Assembly: GCF_963678225.1 (NCBI RefSeq)
Contig: NZ_OY782763.1
Coordinates: 1,265,299-1,329,298 of the forward strand
DNA length: 64,000 nucleotides
Reading direction: 5' to 3'
Source of the DNA: an uncultured Cohaesibacter sp.
GTDB taxonomy: Bacteria > Pseudomonadota > Alphaproteobacteria > Rhizobiales > Cohaesibacteraceae
Both the position numbers and the translations under genes were made by a program. Every line of letters begins with the position of its first letter. Positions within the stretch are counted from its first letter, which is position 1. Under the pieces are notes generated by a model that ran no database searches, was not told the DNA's origin, and was given only the letters and a program-made list of their open reading frames with translations. This document shows positions 27,718-36,683 of this stretch, piece by piece.

Positions 27718-28626
27718 ATGTTTAGATTGGCGCATATCTCAGACCCCCACCTTGGCCCCCTGCCCGAAGCGACAGCCTGGCAGCTCGCCAACAAGCGTAT
27801 TTTCGGCTATGTCAATTGGCGCCGAAACCGCAAGGGTGTGCTGACCACAGACACTCTGGACAATCTCATCACGGACATGCAGGAGCAGCACCCGGACCAT
27901 CTGGCGGTAACGGGAGATCTTGTCAATCTGGCCCTGCCTGCGGAGATCGCCAACGCAAAGCGCTGGCTGACCACTTTGGGCGCCCCCGAAGACGTATCGG
28001 TCATTCCAGGCAACCATGATGCCTATGTGCCCAACGCCCGCATGAAAGCCGAAGAAGCTTGGCGTCCCTTTATGAGCGGCGACGTTGTCCACTCTGGCCC
28101 GCTGACCTTCCCCTATCTCAGAGTGCGCGAAAAGATCGCTATCATCGGTGTCAATTCAGCCCGGGCAACCTTGCCTCTATTGGCAACCGGCTATTTTCGT
28201 AAATCTCAGGCCAAGAAGCTCGCCAAGCTGCTGGATGAGTGCAAGGAAACGGGCCTGTTTCGCGTTGTCATGATTCACCATCCGCCGTTGAAACGCTCCA
28301 CGCATTGGCACAAGCGGTTGATCGGCGGCTCACGCTTCCGCAAAACACTGGCCAAGCATGGTGCAGAGCTGATTTTGCACGGCCACACTCACCTGTTGAC
28401 CAAAGACAGCACCGAAGGCCCCAATGGGCGCATTCCGGTCATCTGCGTTCCCAGCGCCTCGCAAGGGTTTGGCAACAGCCATAAGCCGGCTGCACGTTTC
28501 AATCTATTTGATATCGATGGAGAGGTTGGAAATTGGAGCTGCAGGCTCATCGAGCGCGGCTATTCCTCTGAAGACAAGCTGATCAGCGAGTTGGGCAATC
28601 AGATGCTCTCCATTCCCAACGGATAA
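27718..28626 (+). CDS. Calcineurin-like metallophosphoesterase
   Basis: A two-metal phosphoesterase (302 residues) with all five metal motifs in order: HISDPHLGP, TGDLVNLALP, VIPGNHDAY, MIHHPP and LHGHTHL. It resembles the 3',5'-cyclic-nucleotide phosphodiesterase (CpdA) group, but substrates of this family vary widely and cannot be read from motifs. The ATG at 27718 puts HISD at the usual position; an ATG at 27706 is possible. No clear ribosome site is present for either. It follows the small-peptide terminator and stands alone. Confidence 0.88.
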   Translation: MFRLAHISDPHLGPLPEATAWQLANKRIFGYVNWRRNRKGVLTTDTLDNLITDMQEQHPDHLAVTGDLVNLALPAEIANAKRWLTTLGAPEDVSVIPGNHDAYVPNARMKAEEAWRPFMSGDVVHSGPLTFPYLRVREKIAIIGVNSARATLPLLATGYFRKSQAKKLAKLLDECKETGLFRVVMIHHPPLKRSTHWHKRLIGGSRFRKTLAKHGAELILHGHTHLLTKDSTEGPNGRIPVICVPSASQGFGNSHKPAARFNLFDIDGEVGNWSCRLIERGYSSEDKLISELGNQMLSIPNG

Positions 28627-28671
28627 AGACGCTGCAATACGGCACTTCACAGCGCAAGGCACACAGATCAT

Positions 28672-29247
28672 CTAGAAATTGGTTGGCAGGAACCAGGCGT
28701 AAAGCACCAGACCGATTGCACCAGCAAGAATGCCGCACAGGAACCACCAGATGGCATTGGAGCCGCCCGACTGGCTACGCTTGGCCAAGGCCGCAGTTTT
28801 GGGATTGATCGCCTTATCGGACATCTTGTTGAGCAGATAATCGGACTCGATTGCCTTCTCACGCTCAATGATGCGTTCAGCCAGATAATGGGTCACGGAA
28901 TCGGCCACATCATCCACATCCTGACTTTCAGCCAGCACAACCCGACCAAGCCGGGTATCCTTAAGAAAGCGATAAGTCCGCTTGTCGCGGGCCATTTCGA
29001 CGAAGCTCGTGATGTCGATCCAGAAGCGCGGTTTACGACCAGGAACGATCTGGAAGGTCAGCATTTCCATATCTTCAGGCAGTTCTTTGGCGACATCCTC
29101 GAGCGCCTCATGGAGAATCTCCAAACGGGCACGCTCGGTGTCACCAAGCTCGACAACGACGCTGCTCTGTTCCACATCAGCGATCCGGACATCACGGATA
29201 GCACGGTCGAGACTGCGTTTATTTTCAATATGTTGCTGCTCTTCCAT
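28672..29247 (-). CDS. Conserved Hyphomicrobiales protein with C-terminal membrane helix
   Basis: The 191-residue protein has a soluble N-terminal part with the conserved block IDITSFVEMARDKRTYRFLKDTRLGRVVLAESQDVDDVADSVTHYLAERIIEREKA, in agreement with an uncharacterised family I recall from rhizobia. It ends in one membrane helix (AIWWFLCGILAGAIGLVLYAWF), which suggests a tail-anchored inner-membrane protein facing the cytoplasm. No enzyme motif is visible. Function unknown. Confidence 0.75.
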   Translation of the reverse strand: MEEQQHIENKRSLDRAIRDVRIADVEQSSVVVELGDTERARLEILHEALEDVAKELPEDMEMLTFQIVPGRKPRFWIDITSFVEMARDKRTYRFLKDTRLGRVVLAESQDVDDVADSVTHYLAERIIEREKAIESDYLLNKMSDKAINPKTAALAKRSQSGGSNAIWWFLCGILAGAIGLVLYAWFLPTNF

Positions 29248-29513
29248 GTCCGAATCCCGTCCGTCTGCTCAAAACCATTTTCGCCAGAGGCAAACCTGAT
29301 TCCTCGTCCCCATCCATTGCAATAAGTTGAGCGAATCAAAAGCGCATCTGACTGATGTCCCCTCTCTAAAGACCTCAAACGACGGCTTCTGTCATCTCTC
29401 GAATACAGACTATCAATATATGCTCTCGCTTAACGTTAAGCAATTGTTAAGAGATGAGGACAGCAAAACATGGTTAAAGCAACCAATATTAACCAACAGC
29501 ATCCGCTGCTCTC

Positions 29514-30290
29514 TTAACGAGCAGAGCGAATGGATTGTCGAATGAGAGACAACACCTCGCGGCTGGCTTCCAGATGCACCATGTGGCCTGCTTTCTCGAA
29601 AATATGCACGGCCATCATGGGAGGCAAGCCAACGCATTGTCCGACAGGTATGACGCGATCCTGACGCCCCCAGATAACCTTGATCGGAATAGACAAGCCC
29701 CCCAGCTCATCCAGAGGCAGTGTCTTCTGCCTCTTGCCATCGAGGATGGCTTCAGCAGTCCGCTTCAGGCTTTCGCACACACGCGGATCCTGACGCAGCT
29801 GCGCCGCATAGCCAGCCATGGCACGGGGCAATCGGAACTCGGAGCCGAAAAACTGCTCCAGCACCATCCGCAAGCCTTCCTCATCGGTCTGCGCTGCATA
29901 GCGGCGCAACAGGGCTTGGTTGATTTCAGAGCCAAAGCCCCCTGGCGCCAGGAGGCTGAGCGACGCGACAAGCTCAGATCTCCTCAAGGCGATGACTGCC
30001 GCTGCCGCCCCGCCCATGGAATGCCCCACCAGATGCACCTTGCCAATACCCATTGCTTCCAGATCATCCAGAACCGCCTTGGCGGCGACCACAGCATTGC
30101 ATGTCTTGGGATAGGCCAGCGAGCCGCCGTGCCCCGGCAGATCGAACGCAAGAGTGCGCCAGGAACCGGAGAGCCCCACCTGAAAATTCGACCAGCTGCT
30201 CACATCGCCACCAAAACCATGCAGGAACACGACGGGCGCGCCCTCACCTTCGCCCATATCCACGCAATTCAATCTGGTTTGCACGTCCAT
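29514..30290 (-). CDS. Alpha/beta-fold hydrolase
   Basis: The catalytic triad is visible: nucleophile in GHSMGG, acid in WGRQDRVIP and His in EKAGHMVHLE; the oxyanion segment is VFLHGFGGD. The sequence resembles the lipase/acetoin-dehydrogenase-E2-associated hydrolases, but here no lipoyl domain or dehydrogenase gene is nearby. The ATG at 30290 follows aggag closely (2-base gap); a GTG 15 bases upstream is an alternative. The substrate is unknown. Confidence 0.88.
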   Translation of the reverse strand: MDVQTRLNCVDMGEGEGAPVVFLHGFGGDVSSWSNFQVGLSGSWRTLAFDLPGHGGSLAYPKTCNAVVAAKAVLDDLEAMGIGKVHLVGHSMGGAAAAVIALRRSELVASLSLLAPGGFGSEINQALLRRYAAQTDEEGLRMVLEQFFGSEFRLPRAMAGYAAQLRQDPRVCESLKRTAEAILDGKRQKTLPLDELGGLSIPIKVIWGRQDRVIPVGQCVGLPPMMAVHIFEKAGHMVHLEASREVLSLIRQSIRSAR

Positions 30291-30548
30291 TTCTCCTGCA
30301 ATCACCGCATTATACTAAGCCTATATAAGGAACAGGAGGTCTCCCAAGCAAGGAAGTCTTTCACGGAAAGAAATAAAGCAATCCCGCCTCGCAATCGTTT
30401 GAAGTGGGAGGATTCAGGTCTCTGCCCTGAAACGGGCCTGCGTTCATCGCCAATTGACAAGATACGTATTCTTCCGCTTCCTCTTGCGCTATCGCCAAGG
30501 GCTTTATTCACAACAGCAATTTTTCTGCCTACATGCTGCAAAGCCAGC

Positions 30549-30577
30549 TTGACAGCCCAACACACGATGCCTATAAG
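30549..30577 (+). promoter_or_regulatory. Sigma-70 promoter of tRNA-Met
   Basis: A TTGACA (30549-30554), a 17-base spacer and TATAAG (30572-30577) lie 38 bases before the tRNA. It is the best consensus promoter in the window. Confidence 0.8.
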
Positions 30578-30615
30578 CCTCACACACCGCGCCCAAACGG
30601 GCAAGCAAACGGTTC

Positions 30616-30692
30616 GGCGGAGTAGCTCAGTTGGTTAGAGCAGCGGAATCATAATCCGCGTGTCGGGGGTTCAAGTCCCTCCTCCGCTACCA
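30616..30692 (+). tRNA. tRNA-Met (CAT anticodon)
   Basis: The 77-base cloverleaf is complete: acceptor ggcggag / ctccgct, D-arm with ggttagagc, anticodon stem gcgga / tccgc with loop atcataa (anticodon CAU), T-arm with ggttcaagtcc, and an encoded CCA. The overall sequence matches elongator tRNA-Met of alphaproteobacteria. A tRNA-Ile2 with lysidine-modified CAU is the alternative. The 3' half is the integration site of the element on its right. Confidence 0.95.
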
Positions 30693-30695
30693 AAA
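30647..30695 (+). repeat. attL: 49-bp direct repeat in the tRNA-Met 3' half
   Basis: Bases 32-77 of the tRNA plus aaa are repeated exactly at 42745-42793. The repeat starts in the anticodon loop and runs past the CCA, as is usual for tyrosine-integrase sites. The element's copy keeps the tRNA intact. Confidence 0.93.
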
Positions 30696-30880
30696 CTTCC
30701 CTTATATTTCAATATGTTGAGTGTGAGAAGCGCTGGATGCTTGTGCGCACAATAGGCGTTGGGTGCCGTTTGGGTGCCATTGTAGCCGATCGTGCGGTTT
30801 TGCCATTTTCAATTAATGGCGAACTAAAACCCTTACGATCCCAAGCCATTTTTGCTTTTCTGCTTCAAAGCGCAGTAGGG

Positions 30881-32311
30881 TCATGGCTCAATTCCTACAG
30901 ATAGCTTGGAAAAGTCAAATTTACTCGGCAAGCTGAACTCCATCCCAAATCGTTCAAACATCTGCTCTTGAGAGGCCACCAACTCAGGAATTAGAGACCA
31001 TGGGTTGGGGCGAATGACCACTTGTGGCAGAAAATTGTCGACAATGACCTTTCGCGCAATTTCAACGGAAGCCAGTTCTGGATCAACTTCATAGGCATTC
31101 AAAAAGTCAAGGTAAGTTTTGCTTTCGATGAGTGAAGGGGCATCCCCATGAGCCACGTCACTGCGAATTTTTTTGAAAAGCTTTTCTATCACATCGAAAG
31201 CAATTGTCCCATCTAGCGCGTCAAAAATCCAACAACACTTTGCTCTCATCGTATTAAGGCTATTCGGAGTCAACGCATCGATGGTTTGGCATATCAGAGA
31301 GAACCGTTCAGCGCCGTTTGCTAACCAAGCCGCGCTTAACCAACGCAGAGCTCGAATAAGCTTTCTGTCTTCAACTCTTCCCTGTAGGAGAGAGTCCACT
31401 GCCTCCAACATTCCAATATCGGCTTCCGACAGAAAAATGGGACAACCCAAGCAAGGCAAGTAGGCCCTTGAACTGTATATGGTCTCACATGTGTTGAATG
31501 CCATAACGTTGCGCGAAGGATTGCCTAAAGTGTGAAGGAAATGAGTTCCACTATGCATACATAAAAACAGCGCTCCGATTAAAACACCAATCTTCTCGTT
31601 TGCATGATCAAGACTTCTCGCCTGTACCCCAGCGTACTTGGTCGCGTCCTCAAAGGCAGGCTTACGAATAAATGCGGATATTCTGTTCTGCGATACATTC
31701 TCAGAGGATGGTTTACTTTCCAAGAGTAACTTCTTGCCTTGAAAATCAGATCCTTCAATCGAATTTAGCGGGAACCAAAACCAAGTTTCCTTAAAAAATT
31801 CAGTTATATGTAAGTAGAACTGCTCCTTAAGTTCTTCAAATTGAGCTCTCGGAAGACTGTCACTGAGTGAGCCACCACTTTGCAGCCAATCAAATTGGAC
31901 GACAATGAGGGGATGGATATGGGATTTAACAAAAGAAGTGACTAGCCTGTGGGCCTCGTTGAGCGAGATATCTTTCTCGCAGACACCCCTCATACTTGGG
32001 AGTAGATTGAAGAGACGCCACCTCTCTTCAGATATCCAATAGCCCAAACCAAGAGGCCCAAACAGGTGGCCTGCAGCAACGAAGCTATCATTCACCGAAA
32101 ACGGCTTGAAACCGATGCTTTCTATAATACGAGAGCAAATGTAATCACTCTGTCTTTTTAATTTGTTTTTCAAGCTTGGTAGAGCCTTTATGAAAATTGT
32201 TTCAGCAGACAAAGATCGTAACACCGACAAGCGAAAACCGACAACAAGGTCGCCATCATCGAATATTGGAAGATAGTCGGATCTTGCTTCCATCGCCTTG
32301 AGTTGTGGCAC
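30881..32311 (-). CDS. Large protein with C-terminal HEPN-like RX4H motif
   Basis: A 476-residue protein I do not recognise as a whole. Near the C-terminus, a helical region (RALRWLSAAWLANG...) leads to KLFKKIRSDVAHGD, in which Arg383 and His388 form the RX4-6H motif of HEPN ribonucleases; the setting resembles Apea-type HEPN domains. HEPN RNases cleave RNA during phage infection in several abortive systems. The N-terminal ~280 residues show no known domain and may sense infection. It is the first cargo gene inside attL, on the minus strand, and stands alone. The nuclease call is inference from a short motif. Confidence 0.55.
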   Translation of the reverse strand: MPQLKAMEARSDYLPIFDDGDLVVGFRLSVLRSLSAETIFIKALPSLKNKLKRQSDYICSRIIESIGFKPFSVNDSFVAAGHLFGPLGLGYWISEERWRLFNLLPSMRGVCEKDISLNEAHRLVTSFVKSHIHPLIVVQFDWLQSGGSLSDSLPRAQFEELKEQFYLHITEFFKETWFWFPLNSIEGSDFQGKKLLLESKPSSENVSQNRISAFIRKPAFEDATKYAGVQARSLDHANEKIGVLIGALFLCMHSGTHFLHTLGNPSRNVMAFNTCETIYSSRAYLPCLGCPIFLSEADIGMLEAVDSLLQGRVEDRKLIRALRWLSAAWLANGAERFSLICQTIDALTPNSLNTMRAKCCWIFDALDGTIAFDVIEKLFKKIRSDVAHGDAPSLIESKTYLDFLNAYEVDPELASVEIARKVIVDNFLPQVVIRPNPWSLIPELVASQEQMFERFGMEFSLPSKFDFSKLSVGIEP

Positions 32312-32655
32312 TCAGGCGGAAGCAACCTTTCCTACCATCGTCTACTACGCTCAATGTGATAATTCATCATAAAGGAAACATACTTGTAATATATGCCCAC
32401 CGACAAATGTTAGGTTCGGGCCGCGAGTTCCGAGCACGCCTGTCGCAGGTGCCATAGGGCTAACAGTTTTCAGCGGACACCTTGGGCTCATTCTCGAATT
32501 CACACTATGCGGACGAAGCGGGCTTTTACTAAGGGCTTGCGAATGGCGGCTATTAGTCGGATCCTCAACGACTTCTGGCTGAAGTGACTAAACTCCATCT
32601 ATGATTGCGTTCTCTCATATAGGATAATGTCTTTTATCATATATAGGAGACTCAG
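32312..32655. other. Divergent promoter region
   Basis: No gene is seen. Close to the next gene, tcatatagga and tcatatatagga (32617-32626 and 32637-32648) form a near-direct repeat that could be an operator for the 83-residue protein gene; the second copy contributes its ribosome site. Confidence 0.35.
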
Positions 32656-32907
32656 ATGAACGATAGCGAGTATCAAAGGCAGATGGAAATTTTGGAAGAG
32701 GAGCTAAAAAATGTAGACAATAAGCTCAACACAATTATCGAGCGGACCACAAACGGTGCTTTGCTCAGTTATCCTAATGAATTTAGGGATGAGGAATTAT
32801 TTGCTCTGCAGGAGAGATGCACAAAGTGTGCTGACGATATTGTCAATCGGATGCAGGAGTTACAGGCCATCTTCTGCGGGGCTAAGCAGGATAATAGCGG
32901 CCAATGA
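32656..32907 (+). CDS. Small coiled-coil protein, unrecognised
   Basis: An 83-residue, mostly helical, charged protein (MNDSEYQRQMEILEEELKNV...) with heptad-like spacing and two cysteines (RCTKC). tatagga-gactcag gives a clear ribosome site before the ATG. Its stop overlaps the next ATG (atga), so it is coupled to an integrase fragment, as in site-specific recombinase operons where a small partner gene precedes the integrase. Function unknown. Confidence 0.5.
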   Translation: MNDSEYQRQMEILEEELKNVDNKLNTIIERTTNGALLSYPNEFRDEELFALQERCTKCADDIVNRMQELQAIFCGAKQDNSGQ

Positions 32908-33149
32908 ACGACCTATTATTCCTGAGTAGCCGCTTGCCTCCCGTGCTACAGTTTGCAGAGCCAATGGCCTACCGAAGGGTTCTTGAGTTCTTTACGGCCA
33001 ACATTCGCAATGCCAATACGCGACGTGCCTATTTTGGGGCATCGGTCGAGTTTCTGGACTGGTGTGGGGAGCGCGAGAGGGCACAGACATTAACAGACCT
33101 TCACGCCCAACGCAGCATCCGTCACTTTGGGCTCTTAGTTGACTTCTAG
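32904..33149 (+). pseudogene. N-terminal fragment of a tyrosine recombinase
   Basis: The first ~65 residues match the core-binding (SAM-like) domain of phage integrases: YRRVLEFFTANIRNANTRRAYFGASVEFLDWC. The similarity breaks off after LTDLHAQRSIR and the frame ends at 81 residues, so no catalytic domain (R-H-R-Y) exists and none is found in any frame up to 33455. This is a remnant of another mobile element or of a previous integrase, left upstream of the OLD-like gene. Confidence 0.7.
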
Positions 33150-33455
33150 GCCCAAAACGGCAAGGCATAGCAAACGTCACTTGTGCGGACCTTTGAGACA
33201 TTGGGTGCAGCGCCGAAATTTCATGAACACTGAACGTGTTTCTGGCGAACGGCGGGTAGCGGTTTTTCGCTGCGCCCTGGACGAACGGCAGCAATGGTGC
33301 AGCCGACGACAAGCCAAACTCGGGCCACCTGTCGAACCGAGCAACAATGCGTGTGTTTATTCTGTGAACAGTATGCCTTTAAAATGAACCTGACCACTTC
33401 CCCTGCCTGATTATCTGCGATAGCCACTTGAGAACCCCATTTCCCGGAGCCTGAG

Positions 33456-35261
33456 ATGTATCTGCAACGAGTTGAGTTAGTAAATACTGGTCCAATTGAA
33501 CACGTGAAGATCACGTGTAGGTTCGGTGATGACGGCTCTCCAAAGCCCGTAGTTTTTGTCGGACAGAATGGTTCAGGGAAGAGTGTCGCCACAGCACACG
33601 TGGTGAACGCTCTGATAGCGGCTCATGGAACCGTTTTTGAAGACTCTGATGTCGAAAAAGGAAAGGTCTATAAACTGAGGAGTCCGACCTACATTCGGCA
33701 CGGTGCGGAATACTCGACGGCTGAGGTGCATCTTTCCAATAATTTTTCTGTCTATGAAGCTCAGTTTGCAAAGCAGAAGAGCCTGTTCGTAGAACCACAT
33801 CCAACCTACACTAAATGGAACGAAGTTCCGGCAACTGAAACTACGCACTACACTTCAAATTTTACTCAGCAACGCGAAGAACTTAAGACCTGCTTGAAGC
33901 GCGCGACCCACCTTTTCTTCCCCCCAAACAGGTTTGAAGAGCCAGCTTGGCTAAATGAAATTAATCTCCGAAACAAGGCCAGTTACGCTTCCCTTAAAAA
34001 CTATTCCAATTATTCAAACCGGCCCATTGTCAACTACGCCCCGATGCGGGATTTGCAGAACTGGTTACTTGATCTGGTTTACGACAGCTTCGCGTTAGAA
34101 CGGCGAAGCATTTTTGTGCCGGGAGCACAAGGTGTTGGGCAAAATTCAACGCCGCAACTTGTGGAAACTCGAAACGGTCCAGCAACGCAGATTCTGGTAC
34201 CAATTGAGAGCTTTCTTCGAACTCTGTTTGGAAAACCTGGGAAGGTAACATGGAGCATAGGCGCACGAAATGACAGGCAGATTGGAATTTCGATAGACAA
34301 CGAGCTTATGGCCGCCAACTTGTTCCAGCTCTCCACAGGGCAAGCTGTTCTGTTCGACCTGTTTTTAGCGATAATTAGAGACTTTGATCTAAGCGCTTCG
34401 CAGCTAACTCAACTGAGCGACATTGAAGGGATTGTTGTTGTTGATGAAATCGACCTCCACCTTCATACAGACCTTCAGCACGACTTGTTGCCAAACCTTA
34501 TCCGTTTGTTCCCAAAAGTTCAGTTTATTCTGACTACGCATTCGCCATTGTTTTTGATTGGAATGGAAAAGATCTTCACATCAGACGGCTTCCAACTTAT
34601 CGAGCTGCCTGATGGTCAGGAGATCGAGGTTGAACGCTTCTCTGAGTTTGATGCAGCATACAAACACATGCAGGACAGCGCGCGTTTCCAAGATGACGTT
34701 CGGAACAGAATTGAAGCCAACCAAAAGCCAGTCCTTTACCTCGAAGGTACTACAGATATTGACTATTTAACAAAGGCAGGAGAACTCCTCGGCAGGACCG
34801 AGCTTCTAGATAGTTTTGAATTAGTTGACGCAGTAGGCTATTCCCACCTGAATAAGATCTGGGACACCTACAAATCACATTTAGGCGCGACCATACAGAA
34901 GAAGTGGCTCTTGCTGTATGATTGTGATGCGGACAAGTCCGACAGCAACTGTGGAAACCTTTATCGCCGGACGATTACTCAACAGCCTCACAAAATCACA
35001 TCTGGAATAGAGAACCTATTTTCTGACGAGACTATCCAGAGAGCGATTGATCATAAACTCGCTTTCGTGGATGTAAAGCAAGAGCATAGTCTGGTCGAGC
35101 GAGGGGTTGAGAGGATCATTCCGGAAACTTGGAAAATAAATAAAGATGAGAAGCGGAATCTATGTGATTATCTTTGCGAAAATGGGACAGCAGACGATTT
35201 TAGTAAATTTTCATTAGTTTTCGACGTCCTTGAAGAAGTAATGTCGGCCAACTCCGGATAA
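33456..35261 (+). CDS. OLD-family-like AAA ATPase with C-terminal TOPRIM-like domain
   Basis: A 601-residue protein. The ABC-type ATPase has Walker A GQNGSGKS (36-43), signature LSTGQ (292-296), Walker B GIVVVDEIDLHLH (325-337) and switch TTHS (360-363). The C-terminal part (from ~425) has a TOPRIM-like arrangement: an acidic LYLEGTTD (Glu430) and LLYDCDADKSD with three aspartates at 489-493. This is the plan of OLD nucleases, used in anti-phage defence (P2 Old, and the Gabija and PARIS ATPases). Unlike Gabija or PARIS, no partner gene adjoins it; it converges with a small gene across a large hairpin. A single-gene defence nuclease is the likeliest role, by inference. Confidence 0.75.
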   Translation: MYLQRVELVNTGPIEHVKITCRFGDDGSPKPVVFVGQNGSGKSVATAHVVNALIAAHGTVFEDSDVEKGKVYKLRSPTYIRHGAEYSTAEVHLSNNFSVYEAQFAKQKSLFVEPHPTYTKWNEVPATETTHYTSNFTQQREELKTCLKRATHLFFPPNRFEEPAWLNEINLRNKASYASLKNYSNYSNRPIVNYAPMRDLQNWLLDLVYDSFALERRSIFVPGAQGVGQNSTPQLVETRNGPATQILVPIESFLRTLFGKPGKVTWSIGARNDRQIGISIDNELMAANLFQLSTGQAVLFDLFLAIIRDFDLSASQLTQLSDIEGIVVVDEIDLHLHTDLQHDLLPNLIRLFPKVQFILTTHSPLFLIGMEKIFTSDGFQLIELPDGQEIEVERFSEFDAAYKHMQDSARFQDDVRNRIEANQKPVLYLEGTTDIDYLTKAGELLGRTELLDSFELVDAVGYSHLNKIWDTYKSHLGATIQKKWLLLYDCDADKSDSNCGNLYRRTITQQPHKITSGIENLFSDETIQRAIDHKLAFVDVKQEHSLVERGVERIIPETWKINKDEKRNLCDYLCENGTADDFSKFSLVFDVLEEVMSANSG

Positions 35262-35310
35262 TAGGTTAGTTAACCCCTGGCCCCAGCAAATTGGAATATC
35301 ATTTACTTAC

Positions 35311-35366
35311 TTCGGTCTCAAACGGACATTCGATTTAGTACATTCGAATGTCCGTTTAGGGCCGAA
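35311..35366. repeat. Large inverted repeat between convergent genes
   Basis: A perfect 13-bp inverted repeat (aaacggacattcg / cgaatgtccgttt, 12-base spacer) sits inside further arms ttcgg / ccgaa. It lies between the converging stops at 35261 and 35368, so a bidirectional terminator is likely, although T-runs are weak. A protein-binding palindrome is the alternative. Confidence 0.65.
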
Positions 35367-35367
35367 T

Positions 35368-35568
35368 CTAACTACCTAACACTTCTCTCGCCTCTTTCTC
35401 ACCTGCCGATCCTTTCACCCATTGCCAAGGGGCACGAGGTTTATGTGCCCTTGCTAGTTCAGGATATTTTTTCTGATCGCGAACAGCTTCACGCAGCTTT
35501 TCACGGGCATCACGAGGATTGATTTTCAGTTCAGCGCACAGGTCTTTGAGGGTAACGATATCAGTCAT
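35368..35568 (-). CDS. Small helix-turn-helix-like protein, unrecognised
   Basis: A 66-residue basic protein starting MTDIVTLKDLCAELKINPRDAREKLREAV, which reads like a short helix-turn-helix (LKDLCAELKINPRDAREKL), followed by a conserved-looking APWQWVKGSAGEKEA. GGAG lies 7 bases before the ATG at 35568. Similar short proteins occur in alphaproteobacterial islands, from memory. It could be a regulator or a nucleoid-binding protein. Confidence 0.5.
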   Translation of the reverse strand: MTDIVTLKDLCAELKINPRDAREKLREAVRDQKKYPELARAHKPRAPWQWVKGSAGEKEAREVLGS

Positions 35569-35765
35569 TTTCAATCTCCATTACGGTTGATGAAAATTGA
35601 TAAGACGAGCTGCCCTGCCGTGTCAGGAAAAATCCCAGAAAACTTCCACTAAGACTGAGATCTCTAGCATCAGCGCAAAATCTTGCTCAAGAAATCAAGG
35701 CTTTTCCCTGACAGCAAACTCCATCGGTCTTACGATGCATACACGTAATGGCAATGGAGAAAACA

Positions 35766-36014
35766 ATGACGATCAGAGCGACATGGCAATTCAATAACCA
35801 AAACAAAAAGATTCTCGGCAACTTTCATAGACTTTGGTGCCTGCTTTTTGGCCCATTATACTATCTCTTTAAAGGCATGTTCCTCTGGACAATTATTTCC
35901 GCTTTCACATTCAACGGGCTATTCATTGGCCTGCCACTCTTCAATCGTTCGATTGTTACTCGGCACTATCACAAAAAGGGCTGGGTCCAGACTGACCATA
36001 AATCGAGCACATAG
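35766..36014 (+). CDS. Small membrane protein (DUF2628-like)
   Basis: The 82-residue protein (MTIRATWQFNNQNKKI...) has a hydrophobic core with a likely hairpin of two helices (LWCLLFGPLYYLFKGMFLWTIISAFTFNGLFIGLPLF) and a basic tail (NRSIVTRHYHKKGW). The FGPLYYLFKG...NRSIVTRHYLKKGW pattern recalls DUF2628 membrane proteins. GGAG lies 6 bases before the ATG. Function unknown; a small membrane effector is possible given the location in a defence-rich element. Confidence 0.5.
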   Translation: MTIRATWQFNNQNKKILGNFHRLWCLLFGPLYYLFKGMFLWTIISAFTFNGLFIGLPLFNRSIVTRHYHKKGWVQTDHKSST

Positions 36015-36683
36015 CACCCAAGGTTTAAACTGTGCGCATCGTTCGCGATGCCACCTGCAAACATCGCTTTGTTGCCAGCAAGCTCTATCCAAAACAGCAT
36101 CGGTCCAAGCCGTGGAGAACATCTTGGCGCATCAAGCATCAGGTCAAGCTCTCCTGTAACTAACCAGCACTCTATACGGACATACGCGCGCGCACCTGCG
36201 CTACGTTGAGCCAGCAGTGCCATGCACCGGTCACCATGAGGATTGACACCACCGACACCCCTTGGCTCGTTTAAATGTCAATCTGAGGCGATTTCACATC
36301 TATACCACCCCATACCAGAACCCATATGGAACCCACAAAAGCACCCTTAGTACCGAGGCGATACTGGACATGTTGATTTGGTTGGATAAACAGACCTGAT
36401 CCAAGCCCCAACAGACTGATCATTAGTCAGCGTGTCGGTCCAACGCCTCCGATCAGGCAACCACAGGAGGGATATGGGGAGGGCGTTTTTTTGTTCGCGA
36501 CCTCCTTGGACTCGGACTGGCAGGGTTACATACTGCCGAGATTTTGGCCCGTTAGCTTCTGATGAAGAGCGTCAAGAACGCCAAGGGCGTCATGTTTTCG
36601 CGTGGCGATATTGAGGTGTACAAGTACGCCATGAATATGCTTGGCGATGTTGACGTTCTTGGCGCACTTGCTTTTTGTTGAGA
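36015..36683. other. Gene-poor stretch inside the element
   Basis: About 670 bases with no gene that has both a ribosome site and family similarity. A 39-codon frame at 36562-36681 lacks a ribosome site. The position between cargo and replication genes would suit an origin of replication, but I see no clear iteron set. Confidence 0.4.

Noticed and set aside
36562..36681. 39-codon frame in the gap before the helicase gene
   Set aside because: No ribosome site and no recognised similarity.
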